From: Candidatus Mycobacterium wuenschmannii
GTDB taxonomy: Bacteria > Actinomycetota > Actinomycetes > Mycobacteriales > Mycobacteriaceae
Direction: 5' to 3'
DNA: 64,000 nt
Assembly (NCBI RefSeq): GCF_030252325.1
Contig: NZ_CP126981.1
Location: 682,001 to 746,000, forward strand
The position numbers and the translations under genes are program-made. Below, in pieces: positions 53,292 to 62,653 of this stretch; position 1 is the first letter of the stretch, and each line of letters begins with the position of its first letter. The notes below the pieces were generated by a model that did no database searches, was not told the DNA's origin, and was given only the letters and a program-made list of their open reading frames with translations.

Positions 53292-54233
53292 GTGCGTCTC
53301 GTCTTTGCCGGTACCCCCGAACCCGCGTTGCCCGCGCTGCAGAGTCTGATCGACTCGCCGCGTCACGAGGTGGTCGCGGTGCTCACTCGGCCGGACGCCG
53401 CATCGGGCCGGCACGGTAAACCCAAGCCGTCGCCGGTCGCGCAACTCGCGCTCGAGCGCGACATTCCGGTGCTGCGACCGGAGCGGCCGAACTCCGCGGA
53501 GTTCGTCGCCGAACTAGCGGAGCTGGGGCCGGACTGCTGTCCGGTCGTGGCGTTCGGAGCACTGTTGCGCGACGACCTGCTGGCGGTGCCGGCACGCGGA
53601 TGGGTCAACCTGCACTTCTCGCTGCTGCCGGCCTGGCGTGGGGCGGCCCCGGTGCAGGCGGCCATCGCCGCGGGCGACACCGTCACCGGTGCGACGACAT
53701 TCCAGATCGAATCCGGCCTGGACTCCGGGCCGGTCTACGGCGTGGTCACCGAATCGGTGCGGCCGATCGACACCGCGGGGGATCTGCTTGGCCGACTGGC
53801 GGTTTCGGGGGCGGCGTTGCTGACGGCCACCCTGGACGGCATCGCGGACGACGCGCTCACACCGGTGCCGCAGCCGGCCGACGGCATCAGCGTCGCGCCC
53901 AAGATCACCGTCGAGGAGGCGCGGGTGCGCTGGGATCTGCCGGCCGAGGTCGTCGACCGCCGGATCCGGGCCGTCACGCCCAACCCGGGAGCGTGGACGC
54001 TGATCGGCGACCTGCGGGTCAAGCTCGGGCCGGTCTACCTCGATACCGACGGTCACAGCCTGCCAAACACATTGGCGCCCGGTGAAATTTACGTCGACCG
54101 CCGCAGCGTGCGGGTCGGCACCGCGTCGCAGGCGGTCCGGCTGGGCCAGGTCCAGGCCCCGGGCAAGAAGTCGATGAACTCCGTCGACTGGGCCAGGGGA
54201 GCGCGACTCGACGAGGCGGTACGCGCGTCATGA
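53292..54233 (+). CDS. fmt: Methionyl-tRNA formyltransferase
   Basis: The 313-residue enzyme formylates initiator Met-t[21 protein letters not shown] opens the protein, [17 protein letters not shown] carries the catalytic Asn and His, and the C-terminal OB-like domain follows [22 protein letters not shown]. It heads the operon fmt-rsmB-rpe-ribD. The stop overlaps the rsmB start as ATGA. Confidence 0.96.
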   Translation: MRLVFAGTPEPALPALQSLIDSPRHEVVAVLTRPDAASGRHGKPKPSPVAQLALERDIPVLRPERPNSAEFVAELAELGPDCCPVVAFGALLRDDLLAVPARGWVNLHFSLLPAWRGAAPVQAAIAAGDTVTGATTFQIESGLDSGPVYGVVTESVRPIDTAGDLLGRLAVSGAALLTATLDGIADDALTPVPQPADGISVAPKITVEEARVRWDLPAEVVDRRIRAVTPNPGAWTLIGDLRVKLGPVYLDTDGHSLPNTLAPGEIYVDRRSVRVGTASQAVRLGQVQAPGKKSMNSVDWARGARLDEAVRAS

Positions 54234-55696
54234 GTCCGCAGCAGGGAAACCCGCGCCGGGACCGGCCGGCGAAGACGCGTCCACCCCAGCGGCCGCCGCG
54301 GCGCAAGCCGCTCGATCCGGCCCGCCGTGCCGCATTCGACGTCTTGCAGGCGGTGCGTGAGCGCGACGCCTATCCCAACCTGTTGTTGCCGGTCTTGTTG
54401 CGGGAGCGTGGAATCACCGGACGCGACGCCGCCTTCGCCACCGAGCTGACCTACGGCAGCAGCAGAGTACGAGGCCTGCTGGACGCCGTGATCGGCGCCG
54501 CCGCCAACCGGTCGCCCGACACCATCAACCCGGTGCTGCTGGACCTGCTGCGGCTCGGTACCTATCAACTGCTGCGCACCCGTGTCGACGCGCACGCCGC
54601 CGTCTCAACCACCGTCGAGCAGGCTGCCATCGAATTCGATTCGGCGCGAGCGGGATTCGTCAACGGTGTGCTGCGCACGATCAGCACCCGAGATGAGCAG
54701 TCGTGGCTCGACGAGCTGGCGCCCAGCAAGTCGGCCGACCCGATCGGCAACGCCGCGTTCCTGCATGCCCACCCGCGTTGGATCGCACAGTCTTTCGTCG
54801 ACGCATTGGGCGGCGCCGCCGGTGAACTCGGCGCGGCGCTCGCCGCGGACGATGCCCGGCCGCAGGTGCATCTCGCGGCCCGACCCGGTGTGCTTGCCGC
54901 CGGCGACCTGGCCACAGCTGTGGACGGCAGCGTAGGCCGGTATTCGCCGTACGCGGTTTACCTGCCCGCCGGCGACCCCGCCGATGTGGCGGCGGTGCGC
55001 GACGGTCAGGCGCTAGTGCAGGACGAGGGCAGCCAATTAGTCGCGCGCGCAGCGGCTTTGGCCCCGGTGGACGGCGATACCGGGCAATGGCTCGACCTGT
55101 GCGCGGGCCCGGGTGGCAAGACCGCCCTGTTGGCCGCGCTGGCGGCCGAGGTGGGGGCGCGGGTCACCGCGGTGGAGCCCGCCGACCATCGTGCCGACCT
55201 CGTCGTGCAGAACACCACCGGGTTGCCGGTCGACGTGCTGCGGGTCGACGGGCGCAGCACCGGCCTGGAGCCAGTCTTCGACCGGGTGCTGGTCGACGCG
55301 CCATGCACCGGTTTGGGGGCGCTGCGACGTCGCCCGGACGCGCGCTGGCGGCGTCAGCCCGCCGATGTGCCGGCGCTGACCAAGCTGCAACGCGAACTCC
55401 TGGCGGCGGCGATCACGCTGACCCGGCCGGGCGGCGTCGTGCTGTACGCGACCTGCTCGCCGCATCTGTCCGAGACCGTGGGCGTGGTGGGTGACGCGCT
55501 GCGTCGTCATCCGGTGTCCGCGTTGGACACCCGGCCGCTGTTCGAGCCGGTGACCGACCTGGGCGACGGACCCTACGTTCAACTGTGGCCGCACCGTCAC
55601 GGCACCGACGCGATGTTCGCCGCAGCCCTGCGTGTCAACCGTTCGGATCCTCCTCGCGCCGCGCGGCGCACATCGTCGCCGAACGTCGACGGTTAG
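54230..55696 (+). CDS. rsmB: 16S rRNA m5C967 methyltransferase
   Basis: The 488-residue protein has an N-terminal NusB-like RNA-binding domain ([20 protein letters not shown]) and a C-terminal SAM methyltransferase domain: [17 protein letters not shown] binds [24 protein letters not shown] and [14 protein letters not shown] carry the two catalytic cysteines. It is also named fmu or sun. A Pro/Arg-rich 25-residue lead precedes the conserved region. Confidence 0.95.
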   Translation: MSPQQGNPRRDRPAKTRPPQRPPRRKPLDPARRAAFDVLQAVRERDAYPNLLLPVLLRERGITGRDAAFATELTYGSSRVRGLLDAVIGAAANRSPDTINPVLLDLLRLGTYQLLRTRVDAHAAVSTTVEQAAIEFDSARAGFVNGVLRTISTRDEQSWLDELAPSKSADPIGNAAFLHAHPRWIAQSFVDALGGAAGELGAALAADDARPQVHLAARPGVLAAGDLATAVDGSVGRYSPYAVYLPAGDPADVAAVRDGQALVQDEGSQLVARAAALAPVDGDTGQWLDLCAGPGGKTALLAALAAEVGARVTAVEPADHRADLVVQNTTGLPVDVLRVDGRSTGLEPVFDRVLVDAPCTGLGALRRRPDARWRRQPADVPALTKLQRELLAAAITLTRPGGVVLYATCSPHLSETVGVVGDALRRHPVSALDTRPLFEPVTDLGDGPYVQLWPHRHGTDAMFAAALRVNRSDPPRAARRTSSPNVDG

Positions 55697-55710
55697 TTAA
55701 GGTGACGTTC

Positions 55711-56400
55711 ATGTCAGGCAAGACCGACCGGCCGCTCATCGCTCCCTCGATACTGGCCGCTGATTTCGCCCGGCTGGCCGACGCGGCCGCCGACGTCGAG
55801 GGCGCGGACTGGTTGCACGTCGACGTGATGGACGCGCACTTCGTGCCGAACCTCACCCTCGGTCTGCCGGTGGTGGAAAGCCTGCTGGCCGCCAGCGACA
55901 TCCCGATGGACTGCCATCTGATGATCGAGGACCCCGACCGCTGGGCGCCGCCGTACGCCGAAGCCGGCGCGTACAACGTGACGTTTCACGCCGAGGCGAC
56001 CGAGAATCCGGTCAGCGTGGCCCGCGATATTCGCGCGGCGGGTGCCCGGGCGGGCCTGAGCATCAAACCCGGCACGCCGCTGGATCCCTACCTGGAGATC
56101 CTCAAGGACTTCGACACCTTCCTGGTGATGTCCGTCGAGCCCGGGTTCGGCGGTCAGAAGTTCATCCCCGAGGTGCTGAGCAAGGTGCGCGAGGTGCGCA
56201 AGCTCGTCGACTCCGGCGAGCTGACGATCCTGGTCGAGATCGACGGCGGCATCAACGCCGACACCATCGAGCAGGCCGCCGAGGCCGGCGTCGACTGCTT
56301 CGTCGCCGGGTCGGCCGTCTACGGCGCCGACGACCCGGGTGCGGCTGTCGAGGCGTTGCGGCGCCAGGCCGGTGCTGTGTCGCCGCATCTGCGCCGATGA
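55711..56400 (+). CDS. rpe: Ribulose-phosphate 3-epimerase
   Basis: The 229-residue TIM-barrel enzyme interconverts ribulose 5-phosphate and xylulose 5-phosphate. [51 protein letters not shown] and [11 protein letters not shown] hold the metal and catalytic residues. ATG 55711 is favoured because AAGGTGA lies just upstream; GTG 55702 is possible. The stop overlaps ribD as ATGA. Confidence 0.96.
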   Translation: MSGKTDRPLIAPSILAADFARLADAAADVEGADWLHVDVMDAHFVPNLTLGLPVVESLLAASDIPMDCHLMIEDPDRWAPPYAEAGAYNVTFHAEATENPVSVARDIRAAGARAGLSIKPGTPLDPYLEILKDFDTFLVMSVEPGFGGQKFIPEVLSKVREVRKLVDSGELTILVEIDGGINADTIEQAAEAGVDCFVAGSAVYGADDPGAAVEALRRQAGAVSPHLRR

Positions 56401-57461
56401 CCCCGCCGGCGGCCATGAGCCACGAGGCCGCCATGCGCCTGGCCGTCGAGCAAGCCGATCTGGTGAAGGGCAAGACGTACCCCAACCCGCCGGTCGGTGC
56501 GGTCATCCTGGATCATGCCGGCCGTGTCGTCGGCGTCGGCGGCACGCAGCGAACCGGCAGTGCGCACGCCGAGGTGATGGCGCTGCGCCGGGCGGGCCGG
56601 CTGGCGGCCGGCGGCACCGCGGTGGTCACGCTGGAACCCTGCAACCACCACGGCAAGACCCCACCGTGCGTCGACGCGCTGATCCAGGCGGGCATCGCGG
56701 CGGTGGTCTACGCGGTCGGCGACCCCAACCCGAAGGCGGCTGGGGGAGCGGCACGGTTGGCCGCGGCGGGCGTGGCCGTGACCGGCGATGTGCACGCCGA
56801 CCTGGTCACGGCCGGACCGCTGCGCGAATGGCTGCACAAGCAGCGCACCGGCCTGCCGCACGTCACCTGGAAGTACGCCACCAGCATCGACGGCCGCAGC
56901 GCGGCCGCCGACGGCTCGAGCCAGTGGATCACCAGCGAATCCGCCCGCGCCGACGTGCACCGGCGACGGGCCACCGCCGACGCGATCGTGGTGGGCACCG
57001 GCACCGTGCTCACCGACAACCCGACGCTGACCGCACGGCTGGCCGACGGCAGCCTCACCGAGCGTCAGCCCATGCGGGTGGTGGTTGGTATGCGCGAGAT
57101 ACCCTCGGAGGCAAAGGTTCTCAACAACGACACCCGCACGATGGTGATTCGCACCCGCGAGCCCGCCGAGGTGCTGAGGGCGCTGTCCGACCGCACCGAC
57201 GTGATTCTCGAGGGCGGTCCCACGCTGGCTGGGGCATTCCTGCGGGCGGGCGCGATCGACCGAATTCTGGCCTATGTCGCCCCGATCCTGCTCGGGGGAC
57301 CGATCACCGCGGTCGACGACGTCGGGGTGCCGAGCATCGGTCGGGCGCTGCGCTGGCGCTACGACGGCATCGAGCGAGTCGGCCCGGACCTGGTGCTGAG
57401 CTTGGTGCCGCGGGAGTCGGCGTCGGGCACCGTCAGGAGCGACCGCCCAGCCCCGGGATGA
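56397..57461 (+). CDS. ribD: Riboflavin biosynthesis deaminase/reductase
   Basis: The 354-residue bifunctional enzyme does the second and third riboflavin steps. The deaminase domain has zinc ligands HAEVMAL and [12 protein letters not shown]. The reductase domain begins near residue 155 ([16 protein letters not shown]) with [16 protein letters not shown] and [14 protein letters not shown]. In mycobacteria it is called ribG. The last 29 bases overlap the convergent MddA-like gene. Confidence 0.96.
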   Translation: MTPPAAMSHEAAMRLAVEQADLVKGKTYPNPPVGAVILDHAGRVVGVGGTQRTGSAHAEVMALRRAGRLAAGGTAVVTLEPCNHHGKTPPCVDALIQAGIAAVVYAVGDPNPKAAGGAARLAAAGVAVTGDVHADLVTAGPLREWLHKQRTGLPHVTWKYATSIDGRSAAADGSSQWITSESARADVHRRRATADAIVVGTGTVLTDNPTLTARLADGSLTERQPMRVVVGMREIPSEAKVLNNDTRTMVIRTREPAEVLRALSDRTDVILEGGPTLAGAFLRAGAIDRILAYVAPILLGGPITAVDDVGVPSIGRALRWRYDGIERVGPDLVLSLVPRESASGTVRSDRPAPG

Positions 57462-58287
57462 GCATCGGAACCCGCCGGCGGTAGTCCCGGTACCGATCGC
57501 CGAAGAACGCGATCAGGTCGCGCTCCTCCAGCCGCACGGCGAACAGGATGTATCCGGTCATCACGGCCGCAAAGAGTAAGTGCCCCAATGTCATTGCCGG
57601 TGTGCACCAGAACGCGATGATGAAGCCGGTGTAGATCGGATGCCTGACCAAGCGGTAGAAGAACGGCGTCGCGAATTCGTGCTCGGCGGCGGGTCGGCGA
57701 GTCAGTCGCGCCAGCACCTGGCGGAGACCGAACAGGTCGAAGTGGTCGATCAGGTAGGTGCTGATCAGCACGGTGAGCCAACCGGCGGCGCTGACGGCGA
57801 CGAGCAGGGTGCGCCACGGCTGCGCGATCACGTGCCACACGTCGGCGGTGATCGGACGCCACGCGGCAATCAGCACGATCAAACAGACGTTGGTGGCCAG
57901 CACATAGGTGGATCGCTCTGCGCTGGTGGGGATTACGCGGGTCCAGCGCCGTTTGAACGCCGGCCGTGCCATGACGCTGTGCTGGACACCGAACAGCGCG
58001 AGCACGGCGAGATCGGTGAGCACCGCCCCGACGGTGACGGCTCCGTCGCCGTTGCCGTGGTCGATGGTCGTGGGAATGAGCTGGACGCCGCCTACGGTGA
58101 GACGCGCGTCGGCGACGAACCCGATCAGGTACAGGAATACGAGCAGGAAGACTGCATAGACGGCGAAGCCGTACGCGGCGACGACCACGCCTCCGACCGC
58201 GCTTTCTGCGGGTCGCGACGACGACTCATCAGCACGAGTCACGGGATCAGTGTCCTCCGTCTCCGGCCGATACACCAGGGTGTGCAC
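57433..58287 (-). CDS. mddA: MddA-like S-methyltransferase, NnrU/ICMT-type membrane protein
   Basis: The 284-residue integral membrane protein has about six helices and the motifs of MddA, the SAM-dependent methanethiol S-methyltransferase that releases dimethyl sulfide: LFGVQHSVMARPAFKRRWT, PTSAERSTYVLATN, FYRLVRHPIYTGFIIAFW and LEERDLIAFFGDRYRDYRR. The HPxYxG and EExxL pair is the SAM-binding part of ICMT-like enzymes. MddA occurs in M. tuberculosis and relatives. The symbol is by similarity. Start is GTG 58287; an unusually polar 24-residue N-terminus precedes helix one, so a later start is possible. Confidence 0.8.
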   Translation of the reverse strand: MHTLVYRPETEDTDPVTRADESSSRPAESAVGGVVVAAYGFAVYAVFLLVFLYLIGFVADARLTVGGVQLIPTTIDHGNGDGAVTVGAVLTDLAVLALFGVQHSVMARPAFKRRWTRVIPTSAERSTYVLATNVCLIVLIAAWRPITADVWHVIAQPWRTLLVAVSAAGWLTVLISTYLIDHFDLFGLRQVLARLTRRPAAEHEFATPFFYRLVRHPIYTGFIIAFWCTPAMTLGHLLFAAVMTGYILFAVRLEERDLIAFFGDRYRDYRRRVPMLIPGLGGRS

Positions 58288-58295
58288 TCAGCCCT

Positions 58296-58367
58296 CCGGC
58301 TGAGCTTGGTGCCGCGACAAGGCGCTGCGCGCCGTCCCGGGGTCGCGGCACCAAGCTGGTCAGCCGG
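58296..58367 (-). terminator. Long hairpin between the lipoprotein and mddA genes
   Basis: AGCTTGGTGCCGCGAC (58303-58318) pairs perfectly with GTCGCGGCACCAAGCT (58342-58357). After a short bulge the stem continues as CCGGCTGA (58296-58303) with TCAGCCGG (58360-58367), the right arm running over the lipoprotein stop codon. No U-tract is present. The stem fills almost the whole 72-base gap and should stop or process the transcript. Eighteen bases of the left arm (GCTGAGCTTGGTGCCGCG) also occur in the 3' end of ribD. Confidence 0.7.
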
Positions 58368-58983
58368 CCAGACCGCTCTTGATCGCGGCGTCCTGCTTCT
58401 GGCCGATGTCAGTGGCGAACGCCGGCGGCACCGGGTCGTCGGGTTTTCCGTCAAACTCAAGCGTGACAAAGGCTTTGCCTTCGGTGAACAGCAACACGGT
58501 CACCGACTTCGAGCCGTCGGGCGAGGTGCCCTGCACGATAGTTCCGCCCTCGCCGACGGCCGCGGGTTGCGCTTCCCCGCCGGTCACGTTGCTGCTCAGC
58601 GACGACTTCGCGCCGTCCAGGGCGGTGGCGGCGCCCGCCGAGTCCGGCAGGATCATGATCGTGTCGCCGATTTCACGGGTGTCGGCCTGGTTGCTGAAAA
58701 CGCCTGCGACACCTGTCTTTCCGTTCGGGTTCTCCGTCGGCGGCGAGAGGGTGAAGGTGTCGCCGGGCAGCGTGATGTCCTCGGCCTTGATCAGCAACTT
58801 GGCGTAACCGCCCGACGGGGCCTCCGAGGAACTCGGTTCCGCTGTGGAGCTCTTGGCGGTGGCCGAGGCCGACGACGACGTCGAAGCCGGCTTGTCCGAC
58901 TTGCTGCTGCAGCCCGTCACCGATAGACCCACCAGCACGGTGGCCGCCGTCAGGCCCGCCACCGCGATCACCGGGGTTTTCAT
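58360..58983 (-). CDS. Lipoprotein of unknown function
   Basis: The 207-residue protein has a lipoprotein signal with lipobox SVTGC (C25), a Ser/Thr/Ala/Pro-rich linker to about residue 55 and a C-terminal domain beginning SGGYAKLLIKAEDITLPGDTF. The pattern (alternating strands, EGGTIVQGTSPDG, KSVTVLLFTEGKAFVTLEF) looks like mycobacterial lipoproteins that have a sensor-like domain, but I cannot name the family. Start is ATG 58983. Confidence 0.8.
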   Translation of the reverse strand: MKTPVIAVAGLTAATVLVGLSVTGCSSKSDKPASTSSSASATAKSSTAEPSSSEAPSGGYAKLLIKAEDITLPGDTFTLSPPTENPNGKTGVAGVFSNQADTREIGDTIMILPDSAGAATALDGAKSSLSSNVTGGEAQPAAVGEGGTIVQGTSPDGSKSVTVLLFTEGKAFVTLEFDGKPDDPVPPAFATDIGQKQDAAIKSGLAG

Positions 58984-59122
58984 CAAAGCGCTCCTTAGTT
59001 GATTTGCCCGCGCGATCCGCGCGTGGACGCGAACCATTTTCGGGGTTGCTGGCACCGTAACCCCACGGCGCTGCTAGTGCGGATAATTATTCAGTTTTGG
59101 TGGCTCTAGTTAACCTAGATTT

Positions 59123-59140
59123 TACATTGATTGCAATGTA
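59123..59140. promoter_or_regulatory. AT-rich inverted repeat between divergent lipoprotein genes
   Basis: TACATTG-ATTG-CAATGTA is a perfect 7-4-7 inverted repeat in a markedly AT-rich stretch (59075-59160) that stands out from the GC-rich surroundings. It lies 64 bases before the DUF4333 lipoprotein start and is a candidate operator or promoter element. Confidence 0.45.
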
Positions 59141-59203
59141 TTCCCTTCCTTTCGCGTGCAATACTTCGCCGATTCATCTATCTGAGATGACTGAAAGGCA
59201 GAC

Positions 59204-59737
59204 ATGGCGCACTCGTTTTCGCGGACACTATTCGTCGCTAGTGCAATTACCGGAACCCTGATCGGCACCGCGGCGTGCTCGAGCGGTCCCAAGATGGTGA
59301 GCAAGGACGACATCGCCAAACAGATCAGCGCCAAGATGACCGACGCCGCCGGCAACAAGCCGGACTCGGTCAGCTGCCCGGACGGCCTGAAGGGTCAGGT
59401 CGGCGCGCAACTGAACTGCGCGATGAAGATCAAGGGGCAGGACTACAACGTCAACGTCACCGCTACCAGCGTGAAGGGCGACGACGTCGAGTTCGACATG
59501 GTCGAGACGGTCGACAAGGACCTGGTGGCGAGCAAGGTCAGCGAGCAGCTCACCGAGAAGGTCGGCCGTAAGCCGGACTCGGTGACGTGCCCGGACAACC
59601 TGAAGGGCACCCCGGGTTCGACGCTGCGCTGCGAGCTCAAGGACGACGGCCAGGCCTATGGGGTCACGGTGACGGTCACCGACGTCGACGCCGGCGATGT
59701 GCACTTCGATTTCAAGGTCGACGATCAAGCCAAGTAA
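59204..59737 (+). CDS. Lipoprotein with two DUF4333 domains
   Basis: The 177-residue protein has a lipoprotein signal with a GTAAC lipobox (C25) and two homologous DUF4333 copies: residues ~33-100 and ~101-172. Both have KPDSV(S/T)CPD(G/N)LKG followed by L-x-C and a V-D-V strand, so each has a conserved cysteine pair likely to form a disulfide. DUF4333 is common in actinobacterial secreted proteins and of unknown function. A single copy is usual; the doubling is notable. No downstream gene is fused. Confidence 0.87.
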   Translation: MAHSFSRTLFVASAITGTLIGTAACSSGPKMVSKDDIAKQISAKMTDAAGNKPDSVSCPDGLKGQVGAQLNCAMKIKGQDYNVNVTATSVKGDDVEFDMVETVDKDLVASKVSEQLTEKVGRKPDSVTCPDNLKGTPGSTLRCELKDDGQAYGVTVTVTDVDAGDVHFDFKVDDQAK

Positions 59738-59829
59738 TTGACACAAGCGTCTTCCAATCGATTTCCAATCATCGGTGCGTATTGTCTGCGCGCCATAAAC
59801 GAATTAACGGGGCTATGGAAGGGCGGCAG

Positions 59830-61182
59830 ATGCCGGCAATGAATTGGTTAACGCGGTTAATTGCGTTTGCTGCAGCGGCTTTACTGGTGTGTACCGGCTG
59901 CAGTACGACCAAAGCCTCGAAGCCGGTGCCGAAATCGGCCGATCCGGCCGCGTCGGTGCAGATCCACGGCGATGCCGCCGACCCGGTCAACAAGCTCGCC
60001 ATCAAGGCGATCGCCGACCTGCAGACCTATTGGGGCAGCGAATTCCCGAAGCTGTACGGCCACGACTACACCCCGGTCAAGGGCGGCTTTTACGCCGTGA
60101 CGCCGTCGTCCGGACAGCTGGCGCCGTGCGCGGCCGCCGCCTCCGACATCTCGGGTAACGCGTTCTACTGCTCCAAAGCCGATGACGTCGCCTGGGACAG
60201 CGAACAGCTGCTACCCAGTCTGCGAAAGCGCTTCGGCGACTTCGTCATTCCCGTCGTGCTGGCCCACGAGTGGGGCCACGCCATCCAGGCGCGCGCCAAC
60301 TTCCAGGGGCCGACGGTGGTCAAGGAGATCCAGGCCGACTGCTTTGCCGGAGCGTGGGCGGCCCACGCCTCCAAGAGCGACGCATTCAAGGCCAGTGCCG
60401 ATGATCTGGACAACGCGCTCGCCGGATTCCTCTTCCTGCGAGACGAACCCGGCACCGAGAAGCACGACCCGCAGGCACACGGCAGCGGCTTCGACCGGGT
60501 GAACTCGTTCCAGACCGGGTTCGACAACGGCCCGAGCGCGTGCAAAGGCTACAAGCCCGGCGACCCACCTGTGGTCGAGATCCCGTTCAACAGCGCGGCC
60601 GACGTGGAGAGCGGCGGCAACGCGCCATACGCGGACATCATCGCGGGCGTGCCCGCCGACCTCGAGGACTACTGGTCGCAGGTCTACCCGAAACTGACTG
60701 GCGAGCCCTGGAAGCCGCTGCAGCCCGTTAAGGCGTTCGACCCGGCCGAGGCGCCCACTTGCGGTGGGCAGCCCACTTCCGCGTACGTGCTCTTCTACTG
60801 CGTGCCGGAGGACTATGTCGGATTCGATGCGGTCAAGGCCATGCCCGAGATCTATGACCAGGGTGGCGATTTCGCGGTCGCCACGCTGATTGCGACCCAG
60901 TACGGCCTGGCGGTGCTCTCACACGGCGGACAGGACGCCAGCAACAAGCTGACGTCGCTGCGCGCCGACTGCATGGCAGGGGCGTGGGCGGCCAGCATCC
61001 TGCTCGAGGACCGTCCGGAGAGCCCGTACAAGATGTCACCCGGTGACCTGGACAAGGGCATCACCGCGCTGATCGTCTTCCGGGGTTCAGGTGACGTAGA
61101 GCGACAGGGACACGGTTCGGTCCGCGTCGACGCGTACCGCGATGGCGTGATGAACGGCGCCAAAGCCTGCGTGACGCGTTAG
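59830..61182 (+). CDS. Lipoprotein with one active and one degenerate zinc-peptidase domain
   Basis: The 450-residue secreted lipoprotein has signal VCTGC lipobox near residue 24 and two homologous halves. The first has VVLAHEWGHAIQARANF with the HExxH zinc motif and KEIQADCFAGAWAAH (third ligand region, as in YpfJ-type neutral zinc metallopeptidases). The second half has the same order, including SLRADCMAGAWAASILLEDR, but the HExxH position reads LIATQYGLAVL, so its site is dead. Cysteines are placed to make disulfides in each half. ATG 59830 follows GGAAGGG; ATG 59815 is also possible. Substrate is unknown. Confidence 0.82.
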   Translation: MPAMNWLTRLIAFAAAALLVCTGCSTTKASKPVPKSADPAASVQIHGDAADPVNKLAIKAIADLQTYWGSEFPKLYGHDYTPVKGGFYAVTPSSGQLAPCAAAASDISGNAFYCSKADDVAWDSEQLLPSLRKRFGDFVIPVVLAHEWGHAIQARANFQGPTVVKEIQADCFAGAWAAHASKSDAFKASADDLDNALAGFLFLRDEPGTEKHDPQAHGSGFDRVNSFQTGFDNGPSACKGYKPGDPPVVEIPFNSAADVESGGNAPYADIIAGVPADLEDYWSQVYPKLTGEPWKPLQPVKAFDPAEAPTCGGQPTSAYVLFYCVPEDYVGFDAVKAMPEIYDQGGDFAVATLIATQYGLAVLSHGGQDASNKLTSLRADCMAGAWAASILLEDRPESPYKMSPGDLDKGITALIVFRGSGDVERQGHGSVRVDAYRDGVMNGAKACVTR

Positions 61183-61184
61183 TC

Positions 61185-61397
61185 GTGTTCACGGTCCTGG
61201 GGTTCTCGTTGGGCTTCCTCGCCCTGGGTGCTGTGGTGGCGGTGATCAATGTCGTGACAATGGTGTTCACCATCGCGTTCACCGTCTACGCGTCGCTGGC
61301 GCTGATCGGGGTGGTCGTCTTCAGCGTCATCGGTATCCGGCGGGTGCTCGACCGACGGCGTTCCAACCAGATCCAGCCGAGTGCGTCACTGACATGA
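61185..61397 (+). CDS. Small two-helix membrane protein
   Basis: The 70-residue protein has two long hydrophobic helices (residues 3-23 and 30-50) and a basic tail. It begins two bases after the metallopeptidase stop with GTG and its own stop overlaps the TM2-domain gene start. No family is recognised. It may be a helper for the neighbouring membrane proteins. Confidence 0.65.
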   Translation: MFTVLGFSLGFLALGAVVAVINVVTMVFTIAFTVYASLALIGVVVFSVIGIRRVLDRRRSNQIQPSASLT

Positions 61398-61732
61398 CGA
61401 CGCACGAATACCCCTACTCCCCAGACGAATTCCCGCAGCGGCCGCCGGCGTATCCTCCGCCGTACCCGCCACCGCCCGGGTGGCCGCCGGCCGTGGACGC
61501 CTGGGGCCGGCCGCTCTCGGACCGCAGCAGGGTCACCGCGGGTCTGCTGGGCATCTTCTTCGGCAGCCTCGGCATCGGCCGGTTCTACCTCGGCTACACC
61601 GGCGTGGGCGTCGCGCAGATCGCGGTAACCTGGCTGACCTGTGGCCTCGGCGGGCTGTGGCCGCTGATCGACGCGATCATGATTCTGAATCGCAAGATTC
61701 CCGACGCGCAGGGCCGCATCCTGCGCGACTGA
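61394..61732 (+). CDS. TM2-domain membrane protein
   Basis: The 112-residue protein has a Pro/Tyr-rich cytoplasmic N-terminus (residues 1-36, including PPAYPPPYPPPPGWPP) and a TM2 domain: SRVTAGLLGIFFGSLGIGRFYLGYTGVGVAQI and CGLGGLWPLIDAIMIL with its DRF-like G-x-GRFYLG turn. TM2 proteins are widespread and their role is not defined. ATG 61394 overlaps the preceding stop (ATGA). Confidence 0.82.
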   Translation: MTTHEYPYSPDEFPQRPPAYPPPYPPPPGWPPAVDAWGRPLSDRSRVTAGLLGIFFGSLGIGRFYLGYTGVGVAQIAVTWLTCGLGGLWPLIDAIMILNRKIPDAQGRILRD

Positions 61733-61738
61733 CCGCCG

Positions 61739-62653
61739 CTAGCGCACTCGCACGGGATTGACCACCGCGATCGGTAGCCGCACGGACTCGTGGCCCGGAC
61801 TGGAGAACCCGGCGTAAAACATTGTGGCGCCGACGAACCAGTGCATCGAGGAGTTGACCGCGCTGGCGCTGGGCGCCGCGTCGAGGGGTAGCGCGATCTG
61901 AAAGGGCAGCCGGACCGGGGCGCCTTCGCGCAGTGTCACGTGTTTGTCGAGCTGGACGGTGCGACCGTTGGCGACCTCGTCGAATCCCGGTGTGCGCGTG
62001 CGCGGATGGGAATCACGCTGCCACTGCCACTTCACCCGGACATCGCCGGCCGCCAGATCCCGGCTCGGGGTCACGACGACGGCACCGTCGATGGTCTCAC
62101 CGGCGCGAAACACCAGTCGGGGCAACTCGATGTCGAGTCTGGACGCCGCACTGCCGGTGACCTGTTCGATCCCGCCGAGGTCGGCCGGGGCATCGCCGAC
62201 GTCGGTGACAACCGTGAACTCGGCCGACTCTTCGACGTCGATACCACGGCGTTGCACAACCAGCCGGCACGACCAGCCGGCGATGCGGGACGACGAAGGC
62301 GGTGCCCACGACGGAATCCGGAACGTGGCCGATCCCTCGGTGAATTCAGATGTCGGAGTGGGCAATTCGGCGACAAAGACACCGATCCATTCTTTGGTGT
62401 TGCGGTCGGTCCCGTAGGTCGTGCCGACGTCCTGGGTCAACCACATCGCGCCGGTCGCCTCGGTCGCGGCCGCATCGGCATGGCCGGCCCAGCGATAGCG
62501 GAAGAAGTTCTGGTAGCCCAATTCGATGCGCGCCGAACTCACGTCGCTGATCGGCTTGGCTGTGCTGACCCGCACGTCGACGGACTGACCGGGGGACACC
62601 ACCGACGGTGTCACGGTGACCTGCGCCCGGGCAGGCCGGAGAAAACGGCGCAC
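61739..62653 (-). CDS. Arrestin-fold (Spo0M-like) protein
   Basis: The 304-residue protein has a beta-rich double-domain pattern like sporulation-control Spo0M/arrestin proteins: AQVTVTPSVVSPGQSVDVRVSTAKPI, GSATFRIPSWAPPSSSRIAGWSCRLVVQ, DIELPRLVFRAGETIDGAVVVTP and a final strand set. GTG 62653 shares one base with the stop codon of the upstream gene (TAGTG), which gives translational coupling and fixes the start. No enzyme motif is seen. Confidence 0.72.
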   Translation of the reverse strand: MRRFLRPARAQVTVTPSVVSPGQSVDVRVSTAKPISDVSSARIELGYQNFFRYRWAGHADAAATEATGAMWLTQDVGTTYGTDRNTKEWIGVFVAELPTPTSEFTEGSATFRIPSWAPPSSSRIAGWSCRLVVQRRGIDVEESAEFTVVTDVGDAPADLGGIEQVTGSAASRLDIELPRLVFRAGETIDGAVVVTPSRDLAAGDVRVKWQWQRDSHPRTRTPGFDEVANGRTVQLDKHVTLREGAPVRLPFQIALPLDAAPSASAVNSSMHWFVGATMFYAGFSSPGHESVRLPIAVVNPVRVR

